DNA from: Neonectria sp. B-13
Lineage: Eukaryota > Ascomycota > Sordariomycetes > Hypocreales > Nectriaceae
Assembly (NCBI GenBank): GCA_002682825.1
Contig: NOKP01000002.1
Span: 6,217,239 to 6,281,238 of the forward strand
Reading direction: 5' to 3'
Length of the DNA stretch: 64,000 bases
In this document: positions 20,662 to 32,199 of the stretch, one piece after another
How positions within the stretch are numbered: position 1 is the stretch's first letter
Layout: each line of letters opens with the position of its first letter
Made by a program: the position numbers and the translations under genes
The notes under the pieces: generated by a model
The model's database searches: none
What the model saw: the letters and a program-made list of their open reading frames with translations, nothing else
Told to the model about the DNA's origin: nothing

Positions 20662-23600
20662 CACTACAATCCCCATTATCAGAAACGCGATATCGAGAGG
20701 AAGAAAGGTAGACTCTATGAGCCTTCGTGCAAATGGATTTTTAACGAAGCCAAGTTCCAACAATGGCACGACCAGAAGGATTATTCATGCCTATGGATTA
20801 ATGGCAGTCTAGGAAAAGGCAAGACAATGCTTCTATGCACCATCATCAACAATCTGATCAAGTCGAATGATAAGGCCGTAAGAGCATCCAACACTAGGTC
20901 AGGGTTTTCAATTGTTTCCTTTGCATTTTTTATTAGGACCGACCAGAGGTATAACACTGCACAATCTATCCTGATCAGCCTTCTATCCGGACTTGTCAAG
21001 GCATGAGACTTGGTTCTTCAGCATATTGTAAAGAGATACAACCACAACAACAACTACCCATTCGAAGGAGAAACCTCATTCAACGCTCTCAAAGACATCT
21101 TTTCAAATGTTTTGAATGATGCTAAGGCAGATGAGATCTGCTTGGTTGTTGATGCACTCAATGAGTGCGCTATCGATCTCAAAAGCCTCCTGGATCTAAT
21201 CGTGAGGACATTATCCCTTCTGAATGTGAGATGGCTGGTCTCTAGCTACAGCAAAGATTCCATCCAGAGGGTACTCTGCAGTACTGAACTGAGCACGCAG
21301 GAACTGAGTCTTAATCAACACTGGACCGAGATTGTGGATGCCATTGACAAGTACATAGTCTACTAACTCGCGGATAATCAGGGGAGGTTCAAGCATCTAA
21401 TCGAGGATAAGCCCACTGAAAAGCGACTCCAGAGTACGCTACAACGCAAGGCAGATGGCACCTTCCTGTGGGTGTCCCTTGTTCTGAGCCAGCTCGAAAA
21501 AGCGGAGACTTGGGATTTCGAGGAAGTTCTTGATCAGTTGCCTCAGGATCTTGGGAAGCTGTATGAGAAGTTTCTCAAAGATATCTCCCAGAGCAGGCAC
21601 AAGGACCTTTGTCAATGAGCTCTTGCCACAGCAACAGCAACTTTACGACCACTGCAACTGGAGGAACTGAAAGTATTGGCTGGGTTCCCGGACAAGATCA
21701 CAACGCTGGCAGTGGTCGAACGAATTGTAGCCTTTAGTGGCGCCTTCCTTCACATCCAAGACAATCAAGTCTCTCTCGTTCATCTGTCTGCTCAATAGTT
21801 CTTGACAGCTGAGAAATTGGACACGACTTTTGGACCCAACCTGCCAGACATACACGCCCATTTGTTCTCATGGTCGCTATTGCTCATGAAGCAAACCCTT
21901 AAGCGCGATATCTACGACATTAGATCACCTGGAGCCAATATCAATGAGATTTTGCCTCCTATACCTTCACCATTGTCACATTTGAGATATTCCTGTGTTT
22001 ACTGGGTTCATCCTCTTGATCGGGTTGAGATGATGAATCTGTCGCACTACCAGACGATTAGCGAATTCATCAAGAAAACGCTGTTGAACTGGCTGGAGGC
22101 GATGAGCCTATAATGGCAGATTCTGCAAGCAGTAAAGGCAATGAGGATTCTTAGCCGCATCATGGTAAGTGTGCAAATCTCTCAAATTCCAGATTCAAGT
22201 TTGACACTTATATAGCAAAAGGTCACAGACCAAGAACTAAGCGGACTTGTTGAAGATTCGCGGCATTTCATGTTATTTCATAGCCACACTATTGAGAGGT
22301 TCCCTCTTCAGGTCTATGGAGCAGTCCTCCTATTCAGCCCTACAAAAATTCTGGTCAGGAAGCTTTTCGAGGCAGAGGAGCCAGACTGGGTCGTATTAAA
22401 ACTCAAGATGGAGACGAACTGGGACTCCTGCATCCAGACATTTCGGGTCCACGGTTTGCCTCCCAGTTCTATCGCCATATCACCTGATGCCAAAATGCTT
22501 GCTTCAGGTTCCTCGGATGCTTCAGTCATCATCTGGGATATAGAGTCGGGCCAGCTAATGACGGGATTCAGAGTTGAATTCATGGTCCATACACTTGCTT
22601 TTTCAGGCGATGGCGCAAAACTTGCTATTGCGGGGTTTAATGGCAGCTTTCACCTCTGGAATATGCGAACTGGGTCATACACGCGGTTGCAGTGGGGTCC
22701 CCCAGAACATAACACCTTGCCCATCATCACCCTCAAACACAACTCGAGTATGTTAACGACTGCTGCGGCGACTGCTGCGACGAATGCGGCCCGTTCGGAC
22801 GCACTGATGTCGCGAATTCTGTCGCCACCAAAGACAGACCGAAAGCCCGCCATCCAGCACATTGCCTTCTCTCCCACGAAAGAGAAAGAGATGGTAGTAA
22901 CGGGCTCAGATGATGGGGCGGTCAGCGTATGGGACCTAGCGACCAGCAAATGCGTCCTGACTGTCAATGTTAGTGGCCGGGTCATATCAGTGACATTCTC
23001 TTCAGATGGGCAGCGAATGGCGGCAGGTTCGACAGACAACACAATTGGAGTGTGGCATTCAGACTCTGGCGAACTCATTCGGACGCTGGAAGGCCACACC
23101 GAAGAGGTGAGATCGGTGACCTTTTTAGGAGCCGATCAACTGGTCTCGGGTTCATTAGACCACACAATGAAGATCTGGGACCTGAATACAGGCCACTGCA
23201 CTAAGACCCTAGAAGAAAACACGGGTGTCAGTTCGGTTTTCTCTCTGGGATACGGCCGATGTTTCGCATCTGCCTTGTTTGGGGGCACGATCAAGTTGTG
23301 GGACAACAGAGGCAAATGTACCCAGATCCTTAAGGGACAAGGTCATGCGGGTGGGTGTCTCGCGTTTTCTCCTCAACAGCAGCTCCTCGCGTCATCGGAA
23401 GGACATATCATCAAGATCTGGGACTTGCAGTTTAATCCATCTGAGGAGACGGCCAAGGAACATAGCCACTCAATCGCCTCGATTTCGATCTCGCCCGATG
23501 GCCAGTTGCTTGCATCAGGGTCACGTGAAGCCATCGAAGTTTGGCATACGTCTGACTTCACTCGCAAATTCACATTGGAGGCGATTGAATCAGGCGGGGA

Positions 23601-24544
23601 TTGGCTTACCTTCTCCCCAGACAGTCGCCATCTTATATCACGATTAAACCCGATGATGGGTAAGAATAGTGACAGTGTTTCCAAGCTTTTCACAATCTGG
23701 GACGTGGTGAATGGCATCTCCATCCAGACATTTCACGCCGTAAGGAAGTGGGAGGCTTTTTCTCAAGATGGTCAATTACTCGCACTGGCGTTCGACAATT
23801 CAATCGTCAGAGTATTAGACATGTCCAGTTTGGAGCAAAAACTGAAGATCAACGGCAACGCCTCTAGCCTATGCTTCTCAGACGACGGGCGCAACCTTGC
23901 ATTGGCATCGGACACAGCCTTGGAAATCTGGGACATCTTTGCAAAAGAATGCATCTGGACCATCGACCATCAACAAACCAAAGAGATTAGGTCGATTTCG
24001 CTATCAAGCAACTCCCAGTGGCTTGCTGCAGGCACTATGGATGCTACCATCGTGTTAGATAAAGGCAAGAAAACGCTCCTGTACACCCTCGATACACCCA
24101 AGGGTATAGTCGGGTCCAACATCCCCTCACTCGCCTTCTCATCCGACAACCCTAAGCCTGGCATTAAGCGTTGCTCATGGGATTATAATCTGGGATATGA
24201 AGACTGGCACTTTGGGTCAGATTATACACACCAGTTACGAAGAGCATATCATGCGGACTCTGGAATTTAATCCTACTGACAGCTCTCGCTTGTCCACTGA
24301 TGTCGGCCTTTTGGAGATCCGTGAGCCATCAGCAACTAACGCAATTCCGAAGGATCAACCTGTTAAGGCGAGCTTCTACGGCTGTGGCCTGGATAGCTAT
24401 CGCGAATGGGTTGTAAAGGATGGCAAAAGAATGCTCTATCTTCCTATAGAGTATGCATGGAGAAGATTCGCTATTAATGGGTCAACTGTTGCAATTGGAA
24501 GTAAGACTGGACAAGTAGCATTGATTAAGTTTTCTACAGTCTAA
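20662..24544 (+). pseudogene. NACHT-WD40 NLR (STAND NTPase), inactivated
   Basis: One frame runs from a typical pre-NACHT linker (NPHYQKRDIERKKGRLYEPS, then FQQWHD) through Walker A GSLGKGKT (20803-20826), Walker B LVVDALNEC (~21145), the TFLWVSLV helix and LVHLSAQ (winged-helix end), to a 51-nt intron at 22165-22215. The WD40 part follows (~22420-24170) with about eleven blades (IIWDIESG, VSVWDLATS, MKIWDLNTG, IKLWDNRG, IKIWDLQ and others). In-frame stops lie at 21004 TGA, 21364 TAA, 21616 TGA, 21796 TAG and 22111 TAA. A one-base shift near 24130-24170 moves the last blade (IIIWDMKTGTLG) and C-terminus (YGCGLDSYREWVV) into another frame. Stops fit C-to-T or G-to-A change. In intact form such proteins sense non-self or damage and trigger cell death. 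Confidence 0.85.
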
Positions 24545-24764
24545 AAGGGAAAAACAGTGTGTTTAATAGGGGTAACTTTATAATAGCTAGTAAGACTGAG
24601 AGTATTTAGCTGGCTTTACTATAGTTATAATAGAGAAAGAAATATAGTTTATCCTTTTAGCTTTTTGTATATTAAGAAAACAGAGTTAAGATTAGAGAAA
24701 GTTAAGGAATATTTTTAGAAAAAGTATAATAGATTTTTATTTAAGATAAATCTTTAGAAAAAAT

Positions 24765-26358
24765 AATTAAGATTAGAAATAGTTCTAAAGTTAGGATTAG
24801 AACTATATATTATAGGACTTAATATAATTCTAAGTAAATAGTAAAATAAAGAGAAAAATATATAGAAATATAATAATACTAATATATAAAGTATAATAGA
24901 TATTAATTAATAGAGATAAGTATAATAAATATATTCTTATAGAGTATATAATTTTTTATCTTTATTTATATATTTTATTCTTAATATAAAAGGTAAACTA
25001 GTATATAATACTATTAGTTAGACTATAAATTATAAGACAGCTTATTATAGTCTAATTAAATAGCTAAAAGAATAGATAAATATAAGGAATTACATGTAAA
25101 ATATCACTATTGAAACTACTGTTTGGACTACTGTTTCTGCTTATCTGCAATTGCGCTAAATTATGTGTTTCCTTTGCTTAAGCTTAACAGGGGGATAGAT
25201 CTTTGGATTTTAAACCTAATTATTGACTTTTGCCCCCTCTATAACAGCTACTATTAGTCCGCTGATGCTAGGAATGACCATTAGGCTTCTAACTCCCTCC
25301 GCCAAATCCCTCTACATAGCTTTATAGCTAATGTTAGAAATAACTATAGGATTCTCTTGCTTTCTAATGCAGTTATTACTCCTTTAGTTATAGATTGGTT
25401 ATTATAGTATTACTTATTAGCTATATAACCTATAAGATATAGTTATTATGCTTTAGACTATTAATAAACCTCTTCTCTATATTAGTAGTATTATTATTCC
25501 TTTCTAGCTTTAAAGCTAGCCCCTTTAGAAAGACTTATTCTATTATAATCTATTAGGCTATTACTCTATTAGGCTAGATTCTATCTTATAGTAGGATATA
25601 ATAATTAAAGACTATTAACTAAACTAATTCCTTAGCCTTAGGGCATTAATTAGTTTTAATCTTTTTTATATCTTATAGATTAGACTTTTAAACTATAATT
25701 TATAGCTTAGAAATAAGGCTTAGATCTACTTAAAATAGGCTATATAAGTTATATAAGAGCCTATAGGTATAGCTTAGTAAGAGCTTACTAGGCTATAGTG
25801 CAATTTAGAAGATAGTTATCTTATGTAATTAGTTATATAGTCTTTATGTTATATAGAAGGTTAGATGGAATGTAAAGGGGTAATCTGGAAAGTGTAAAAG
25901 CTAGGCTTTTATCCTAAGGGGTTTTAGCCTTTTCTAAGATCTAGCTTTTCTAAGGTCTAGCTTTTCTAAGATCTAGCTTTTCTAAGATCTAGCTTTTCTA
26001 AGATCTAGCTTTTCTAAGATCTAGCTTTTCTAGCTGATTAGAATAGTAAAACTTATACTTTAACTTTATAGTAGAAACTTTTATCTCCTTAAGTTATTAT
26101 TGCCTTAGGCTTAAGTATTAAGCTTATTATACTATTGTTTTTTCTATTTTCTTTTATACTATTTAATCTTTAGTCTCTTCTCTAGGTATATACTACTAAG
26201 AACTATTATATCTAAATATATAAAATATATTTTATTAAGGTATTTTTCTTAATTAATTTAATTAATTATAAATAAAACATATTCTATTTGTTTTTTATAA
26301 GTTAATATAATAGAGTTTTAAGGTAAATAGTATCTTTATTAATATATATAACTTAATC
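24765..26358 (+). repeat. R2 dispersed repeat, copy 1 (interrupted by element A)
   Basis: Starts near GTTCTAAAGTTAGGATTAG and GGACTTAATATAATTCTAAG, matching the starts at 51640, 53125, 58075 and 62350. It is heavily mutated. R1 copy A sits inside it (25105-26215) and the R2 sequence resumes at 26216. R1 copy B was inserted at 26359. Confidence 0.6.
25105..26215 (-). mobile_element. R1 element copy A (1,111 bp)
   Basis: Reads CACTATTGAAAC ... TATATCTAA in plus orientation; by comparison with copy C the element's coding strand is minus. It contains six units of a 16-bp tandem repeat (CTAGCTTTTCTAAGAT) near 25930-26030. Flanking 13-mers 25092-25104 and 26216-26228 match except for two transitions, consistent with a target duplication later mutated. 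It has no terminal inverted repeats. Confidence 0.7.
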
Positions 26359-27643
26359 CACTATTAAAACTACTATTTAAACTACTATTTCTACTTATTT
26401 ATAATTATATTAAACAGTTATATATTTTCTTTGCTTAAGCTTAATAAGGGGATAAATCTTTAGATATTAAACCTAATTATTGACTTTTGCCCTCTTTAAA
26501 CTCCCTCTATCAAATCCCTCTATATAGCTTTATAGCTAATGTTAGAGATAACCATAGGATTCCCTTGGTTTCTAATGTATTACTCCTTTAGTTATAGGTT
26601 AGTTAGAATAATATTATCTATTAACTGTATGATCTATAAGGCATAGATAGGGTTATATAGCTTCTTAAGGAACTCCTTCTCTATAGTAGTAATATTACTA
26701 TTCCTTTCTAGCTTTAGAGCTAGTCTCTCTAGAAAGAGCTATTCTATTATAATCTATTAAACTATTACTATATTAAGTTAGATTCTATCTTATAATAGGA
26801 TATTATAGCTAAAGACTATTAATTAGACTAATTTCTTAGGTTTAAAACAGTTAATTATAAGCTATTTTATATACCTTAGGTTAGATTTTTAAGCTATAAT
26901 TTATAGTATAGAAATAAGGCTTAAATATTTTTAAATTTACTATATAGATTATATAAAAGCTTATATATATAGCTTAATAAAGGCTTATTAGACTATAGTA
27001 TAATTTAGATAGTAATTATCTTATATAATTAGTAGTATAATTATTATATTATATAAAAGGTTAAATAGAATATAAAAAGGTAACCTAGAAAGTATAGAGC
27101 TTTATAGGCTAAGCTTTTATCCTAAGGGGTTTTAGCCTTTTCTAAGATCTAGCTTTTCTAAGATCTAGCTTTTCTAAGGTCTAGCTTTTCTAAGGTCTAG
27201 CTTTTCTAAGATCTAGCTTTTCTAGCTAATTAAGGTAGTAAAACTTATATTTTAACTTTATAATAGAAACTTTTATCTTCTTAAGTTATTATTATCTTAG
27301 GCTTAAGTATTAAGCTTATTATACTATTGTTTTTTCTATTTTCTTTTATACTATTTAACCTTTAGCCCCTTCTCTAGGTATATACTATTAATATTATAGC
27401 CTAGATTAGACTAAGCAGTTACAACTAGCAGAACTATAGTATACCCACTTTTTACTTTACTAATCATAAAAGGACTATTACTTATAGGAATAATATCACT
27501 CTTTAAGCAATAGTACTTTAGGACTAATACACTCCTAAGGACTATTATTCTACATTATATATATATACATTCACTTAGTACATTAGATAAGAGCTTTAAG
27601 CTCTTTAGCTATTAATACTTTAATTTACTTTATATTTAGTTAT

Positions 27644-28696
27644 TTAGATATAATAGTCCTTAGTAGTATACACCTAAAGAAGAGGCTAAAGGTTAAACAG
27701 TATAAAAGAAAATAGAAAAAACAATAGTATAATAGGCTTAATACCTAAGCCTAAAGCAATAATAACTTAAGGAGATAAAAGTTTCTACTATAAAGTTAAG
27801 GTATAAGTTTTACTGCCTTAATCAGCTGGAAAAGCTAGATCTTAGAAAAGCTAGATCTTGGAAAAGCTAGATCTTGGAAAAGCTAGATCTTAGAAAAGCT
27901 AGACCTTGGAAAAGGCTAAAACCCCTTGGGATAAAAGCCCAGCTAACCTTTGTGCTTTCCAGGTTACTTACCTCTTTGCATTCCATCCGACCTTCCAAAT
28001 AATACAACAATCACACCACCAATTGCACAAGATGACTGCTTCCGTCCGAATCGCACTATAGCCCAGCAAGCCCTTGCCAAGCTATACATATGAGCTCTCA
28101 TATGACCTATATATCGAATTAAAAGAACATCCAAGCCTCATTTCTATGCTGCAAATTGTAGCTCAAAAGTCTAGCCTAGGGCATATAAAACAGCCTATGA
28201 TCAACCACTTTAGACCTAAGGAGTTAGTCTAATTAGCAGTCTTTGACTATAATATTCTACTATAAGAGGAAATAAAGCTTAATATAGCAACTGCCTAATG
28301 GATTACAATAGAACAGCTCTTTCTAGAGAGGCTAGCTCTAAAGCTAGAAAGGAATAGTAATATTACTGCTATAGAAAAGGAGTTCCTTAAGAAGCTATAT
28401 AACCCTATCTGTACCTTATAGATTATGCAGTTGACAGGTGATGTTGTTCTGACCAACCTGCAGCTGAAGGAGTGATGCATTGGAAACCGAGGGAATCCTA
28501 CTGTGGTTATCTCTAACATTGGCCATGAAGCATGGAGGGATTTGGCGGAGGGAGTTCTATGGAGGGGGCAAAAGTCAATAATTAGGTTTAAAATCCAAAG
28601 ATCTATCCCTCTGTTAAGCTTAAGCAAAGGAAACATATGATTCAGTGTAATCGTAGATAAGCAGAAACAGTAGTCTAAACAGTAGTTTCAATAGTG
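27644..28696 (+). mobile_element. R1 element copy C (1,053 bp), least mutated copy
   Basis: In coding orientation it starts TTAGATATAATAGTCC and ends TTTCAATAGTG. It is flanked by an exact 14-bp duplication TTATATTTAGTTAT (27630-27643 and 28697-28710). Five 16-bp tandem units lie at 27833-27910, followed by a decayed reading frame (28032-28475). Base composition is much less AT-rich than in the other copies, so this is the youngest or least RIP-affected. Confidence 0.78.
28032..28475 (+). pseudogene. Decayed internal ORF of the R1 element
   Basis: From ATG at 28032 a single frame of 147 codons is broken only by five TAG/TAA codons, each readable as a mutated Gln or Trp codon, and no frameshift is needed. 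Between them the sequence reads like protein: SYTYELSYDLYIELKEHPSL, QPMINHFRPKELV, ALKLERNSNITAIEKEFLKK, QLTGDVVLTNLQLKE. The frame may continue past the TGA at 28473 (WRDLAEGVLW further on). I recognise no domain; no transposase or reverse-transcriptase motif is visible. The other copies (A, B, D, E) carry the same region on their minus strand in a worse state. Confidence 0.5.
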
Positions 28697-28740
28697 TTAT
28701 ATTTAGTTATATAATAACTTACCTTTATATATTATTAAAC

Positions 28741-29823
28741 CACTATTAAAACTACTATTTAGACTACTGTTTCTACTTATCTATGATTATGCTAAATCAT
28801 ATGTTTTCTTTGCTTAAGCTTAACAGGGGGATAGATCTTTGGATTTTGAACCTAATTATTGACTTTTGCCCCCTCCATCCGCTGACACTAGGAACAACCA
28901 TCAGGCTTCTTAGAACTCCCTCCGCCAAATCCCTTCATACAGCTTTATAGCTGATGTTAGAGATAACTAGATTCTCTTGCTTTCTAATGCATTACTCCTT
29001 TGGTTGTAGGTTAATTGTTATAGTATTACTTTTAGCTATATAACCCATAAGATATAGTTATTATACTTTAGACTATTAATAAACTTCTTCTCTATATTAA
29101 TAGTATTATTATTCCTTTCTAGCTTTAAAGTAAGCCCCTCTAGAAAGACTTATTCTATTGTAATCTATTAGGCTATTACTTTATTAGGCTAGATTCTATC
29201 TTATAGTAGAATGTAATAACTAAAGATTACTAATTAGACTAATTCCTTAGCCTTAGGGTATTAATTAGTTTTAATCTTTTTTATATCTTATAGGTTAGAC
29301 TTTTAAACTATAATTTATAGTTTAGAAATAAGACTTAGATCTGCTTAAAATAGGCTATATAGGTTATATAAGAGCCTATAAGTATAGCTTAGCAAGGGCT
29401 TGCTAGACTATAGTATGATTCAGAAGGTTATCTTATGTGATTGATTGTATAGTCTTTGTATTATATAGAAGGTTGGATAGAATGCAAAGGGGTAACCTAG
29501 AAAGTATAAAGGTTATCTTACAGGCTGAGCTTTTATCCCAAGGGGTTTTAGCCTTTTCCAAGATCTAGCTTTTCTAAGGTCTAGCTTTTCTAAGATCTAG
29601 CTTTTCCAAGATCTAGCTTTTCCAAGATCTAGCTTTTCCAGCTGATTGAGGCAGCAAAACTTACACCTTAACTTTACAGTAGAAACTTTTATCTCCTTGA
29701 GTCATTATTGCCTTAGGCTTAGGTATTAAGCCTATTATACTATTGTTTTTTCTATTTTCTTTTATACTGTTTAACCTTTAGCCTCTTCTTTAAGTATGTA
29801 CTATTAAGGACTATTATATCTAA
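28741..29823 (-). mobile_element. R1 element copy E (1,083 bp)
   Basis: CACTATTAAAAC ... TATATCTAA, flanked by an exact 12-bp repeat ATATATTATTAA (28727-28738 and 29824-29835). It is inserted in the LTR-1 copy, opposite in orientation to copy C. Five 16-bp tandem units lie near 29560-29642. Confidence 0.75.
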
Positions 29824-29956
29824 ATATATTATTAATATAATCTATATTACTTATTATAATATTTTAATCCACTTAATTATTAAACTATATACCTTAGACT
29901 TACTTTAGACTCTTAGGTTAAGTCTAACTATTATAACTAAAGACTATTATATCTAA

Positions 29957-30364
29957 ATATTACTTAATAAAGTTAAAAGTCTAATACTTATTAATAGATA
30001 GTATATATAGTTAATAAGCAATTAGTTAGCTATTTCTTTAATAGTATATAGCTAAGGAAGGAATCCTTATAAATCTAAATTAAAAATAAACTAAATAATA
30101 ATCTATCTCTTTAGATTAGATAGTTAATACAATTAGGGAATCTAATTATATTAGGATTGAATACTCTACTATTAGTACTATAGCATTATATAACTAACTT
30201 TATAGATCTCTATAGTATATTAGAGCTTTAATTTTAGGTTATTCTAAAGAGCCTAAAGGGAAAGAAGGATTCTAGCCTTAGTATTTAGGTCTAATATATT
30301 TTATAGTTAAGAATTAATTAATTAAATAGAGATAATATAGGTTATGGGATTTTTATTATATAAG
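29957..30364. repeat. AT-rich decayed DNA
   Basis: No gene or identifiable element. It ends at the target site of the Ty3-type retrotransposon. Confidence 0.5.
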
Positions 30365-30555
30365 TGTAATGGTTAGCACCTATGTCAGTCACCTGACACC
30401 TGCGCCCTGACCTTACGTAAGGGCAGGTCCAGGGCCCCCTTTTAAAACACACTCAGCGAGCACTCTGCGAGTACTTGCCAAGTAGAAGCTTTACAATATA
30501 CTGATACCTACCTTTATGATCTCTGTATTGCACCCTGGTTACACCAACCCTTACA
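30365..30555 (+). repeat. 5' LTR of the Ty3-type element
   Basis: 191 bp, TGTAATGG ... CCCTTACA. It differs from the 3' LTR at seven positions, all transitions, and in every case this copy has the A or T. Confidence 0.92.
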
Positions 30556-30603
30556 ATTCTTCCACTTCTACACCCTACCCAGGTTACCAGCGCATAACAC
30601 AAA

Positions 30604-31137
30604 ATGAGAGGTGCTACACGAGCGGCCGCGGGACGCGTCGAACGCTCACCGAGCGCTAGGCGTCCGCCAATGGCCACAGATAAGTTCACCCCAACAAATC
30701 GCATCAAGGAAGAACTCAAGACAACCCACAAGAGAACCCCAAGCCTAGACTCCATAGACCTCCTCATCACGGAAGAAAGACCGCCAAGGGAACCATCTCC
30801 AAGATAGAACAGCCCAAGAGAGTCAGAAACCACTCGCCCAGACGAAGGGCTAGAGAGGGGCCAATCACGCCGGTCGGAATCCTACGAAAGCGAAAGCTAC
30901 AGCGAACGCTCAACAACCCTACAACGACGTCGGAGACCATCGTACTCGCCACTGCGATCAAGGCCACAAGGCAGACAACGATCAACATCTGGAACACCGT
31001 CAACAATGTATCACCGAACGGACGACCATGATAATACTACTAGTACTATCAAGGATGTGCTTATGATGATAGTGACCCAATGGGAAGAAGAGAGAATTGC
31101 TACAGCAGTGCAACAAGAGGAAGACCAACGATTCTAG
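30604..31137 (+). pseudogene. gag-like N-terminal region of the Ty3-type element
   Basis: ATG at 30604 opens an Arg/Ser-rich frame (RVERSPSARRPP, DSIDLLITEERPPREPSPR), interrupted at 30805 by TAG and continuing in frame (RESETTRPDEG, RRSESYESESYSERSTT, DVLMMIVTQWEEERI) to another TAG at 31135. It corresponds to a basic, disordered capsid-precursor start. Composition here is normal, unlike the middle of the element. Further on, a mutated zinc knuckle (TYYNCKRERYYS) is visible around 31936-31990. Confidence 0.7.
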
Positions 31138-32199
31138 GCACTGTTGCTTGAGAAATTGGTCTTTAGACATGGGTCCAACCGACTGAAAGAATATGAATAA
31201 CTACTGTAATACCCTTATAAAGTCCTGAAGGAAGAAGCCATAGGAGTATAGGTCAACGATTGGATCTACGCCGTACAATCGGCGAACGACCTACGAGAAT
31301 CAGCCACTCTCTTCCAAAAGATCTTATGGTCAATTATACATATTTCAAAGACGCTCCAGACTCAATAGAGAAACCACTCAAAAGCTATAGAAGACCCATT
31401 ATAGGAAGACTTTACTTTATTTTTGAGGAAGTAATATATAGATCTAGAAATGTAGGAAATCGAACTCTAAGACGATTTGATAGTTCTACAATAGTCTACT
31501 GAATAATTATTAATAGACTACTTTAATATATGAAAAGTGATCTATAACTTACTAGGCACTCTAAACCTAGAAGATAATTATATCCTAGCCTATTAATACT
31601 ATTATAGGTTATAACCCTAGATTAAGAAAGAGATCTATAAGATAAAAATTAATATCTAGAAGGTATAAGACTTAGCATAAGAAGTAGAAAGGCTATAGCA
31701 ATATCTACCACATTATGCTAACCATTCATAGAATAAAGGGCAAAAACAGAGTAGTATGAATTCTAACTAAGAAGGACCTAGGAAATCCTACTTATTAGAC
31801 CATTAAAATAATCACTTATTCAGAGGGAAGTCTTAGGGATAATCCTTATTATACTTATATAGAGGATTATACTTAAACAGCTAAAATAACTATTAAAAGC
31901 ATAAAGACTACTTAGTAAATAGGTTCTTCAAAGGAGTTACTTACTATAACTGTAAAAGGGAAAGATACTACTCCTTAAGTTATAGGAAGCCCTATAATAA
32001 GCTAGACTTTTATTATTAAGAAAAGAAACCATAGAATATAATAGCAATTCAATTTATTAATATATAAATAAAGGAGGTTAACTCATTAGAAAACAAGTAA
32101 GTATAAGAATAAGCAATAAGTATTTTATGCTTAAACCTAAGTAAGTGCTAATTGGGAAAATAGTATAGAGTAAAGTACTCATTGTATAAGCATTTGCTA

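Larger units (their letters stand above)
27392..29935 (-). mobile_element. Solo LTR-1 copy, RIP-mutated, itself split by two R1 elements
   Basis: Three pieces (27392-27643, 28711-28740, 29824-29935) join into a mutated reverse complement of the 417-bp LTR at 4849: CCTAGATTAGACTAAGCAGT at one end and AGGTTAAGTCTAACTATTATA at the other. The 5-bp flanks ATTAA and ACTAA differ by one transition. It lies inside R1 copy B and contains R1 copies C and E. Confidence 0.72.
26359..29956 (-). mobile_element. R1 element copy B, split by a nested LTR
   Basis: The main part is 26359-27391 and the missing end is found at 29936-29956 (ACTAAAGACTATTATATCTAA), on the far side of the LTR-1 insertion. Flanks ATATAACTTAAT (left) and ATATTACTTAAT (right, from 29957) are a 12-bp target duplication with one difference. 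Five 16-bp tandem units lie near 27130-27225. Confidence 0.7.

Noticed and set aside
25920..26035. CRISPR-like array (16-bp repeats)
   Set aside because: Repeats are directly contiguous with no spacers, and the genome is fungal.
28295..28636. A 113-residue minus-strand frame in R1 copy C (also seen in copy D at 57242-57439)
   Set aside because: It is the antisense of the decayed R1 frame. RIP makes stops on the coding strand and leaves the opposite frame open.
27644..29823. A 2.2-kb element with ~1-kb terminal inverted repeats
   Set aside because: It is two independent R1 copies in opposite orientation, each with its own target duplication and with LTR sequence between them.
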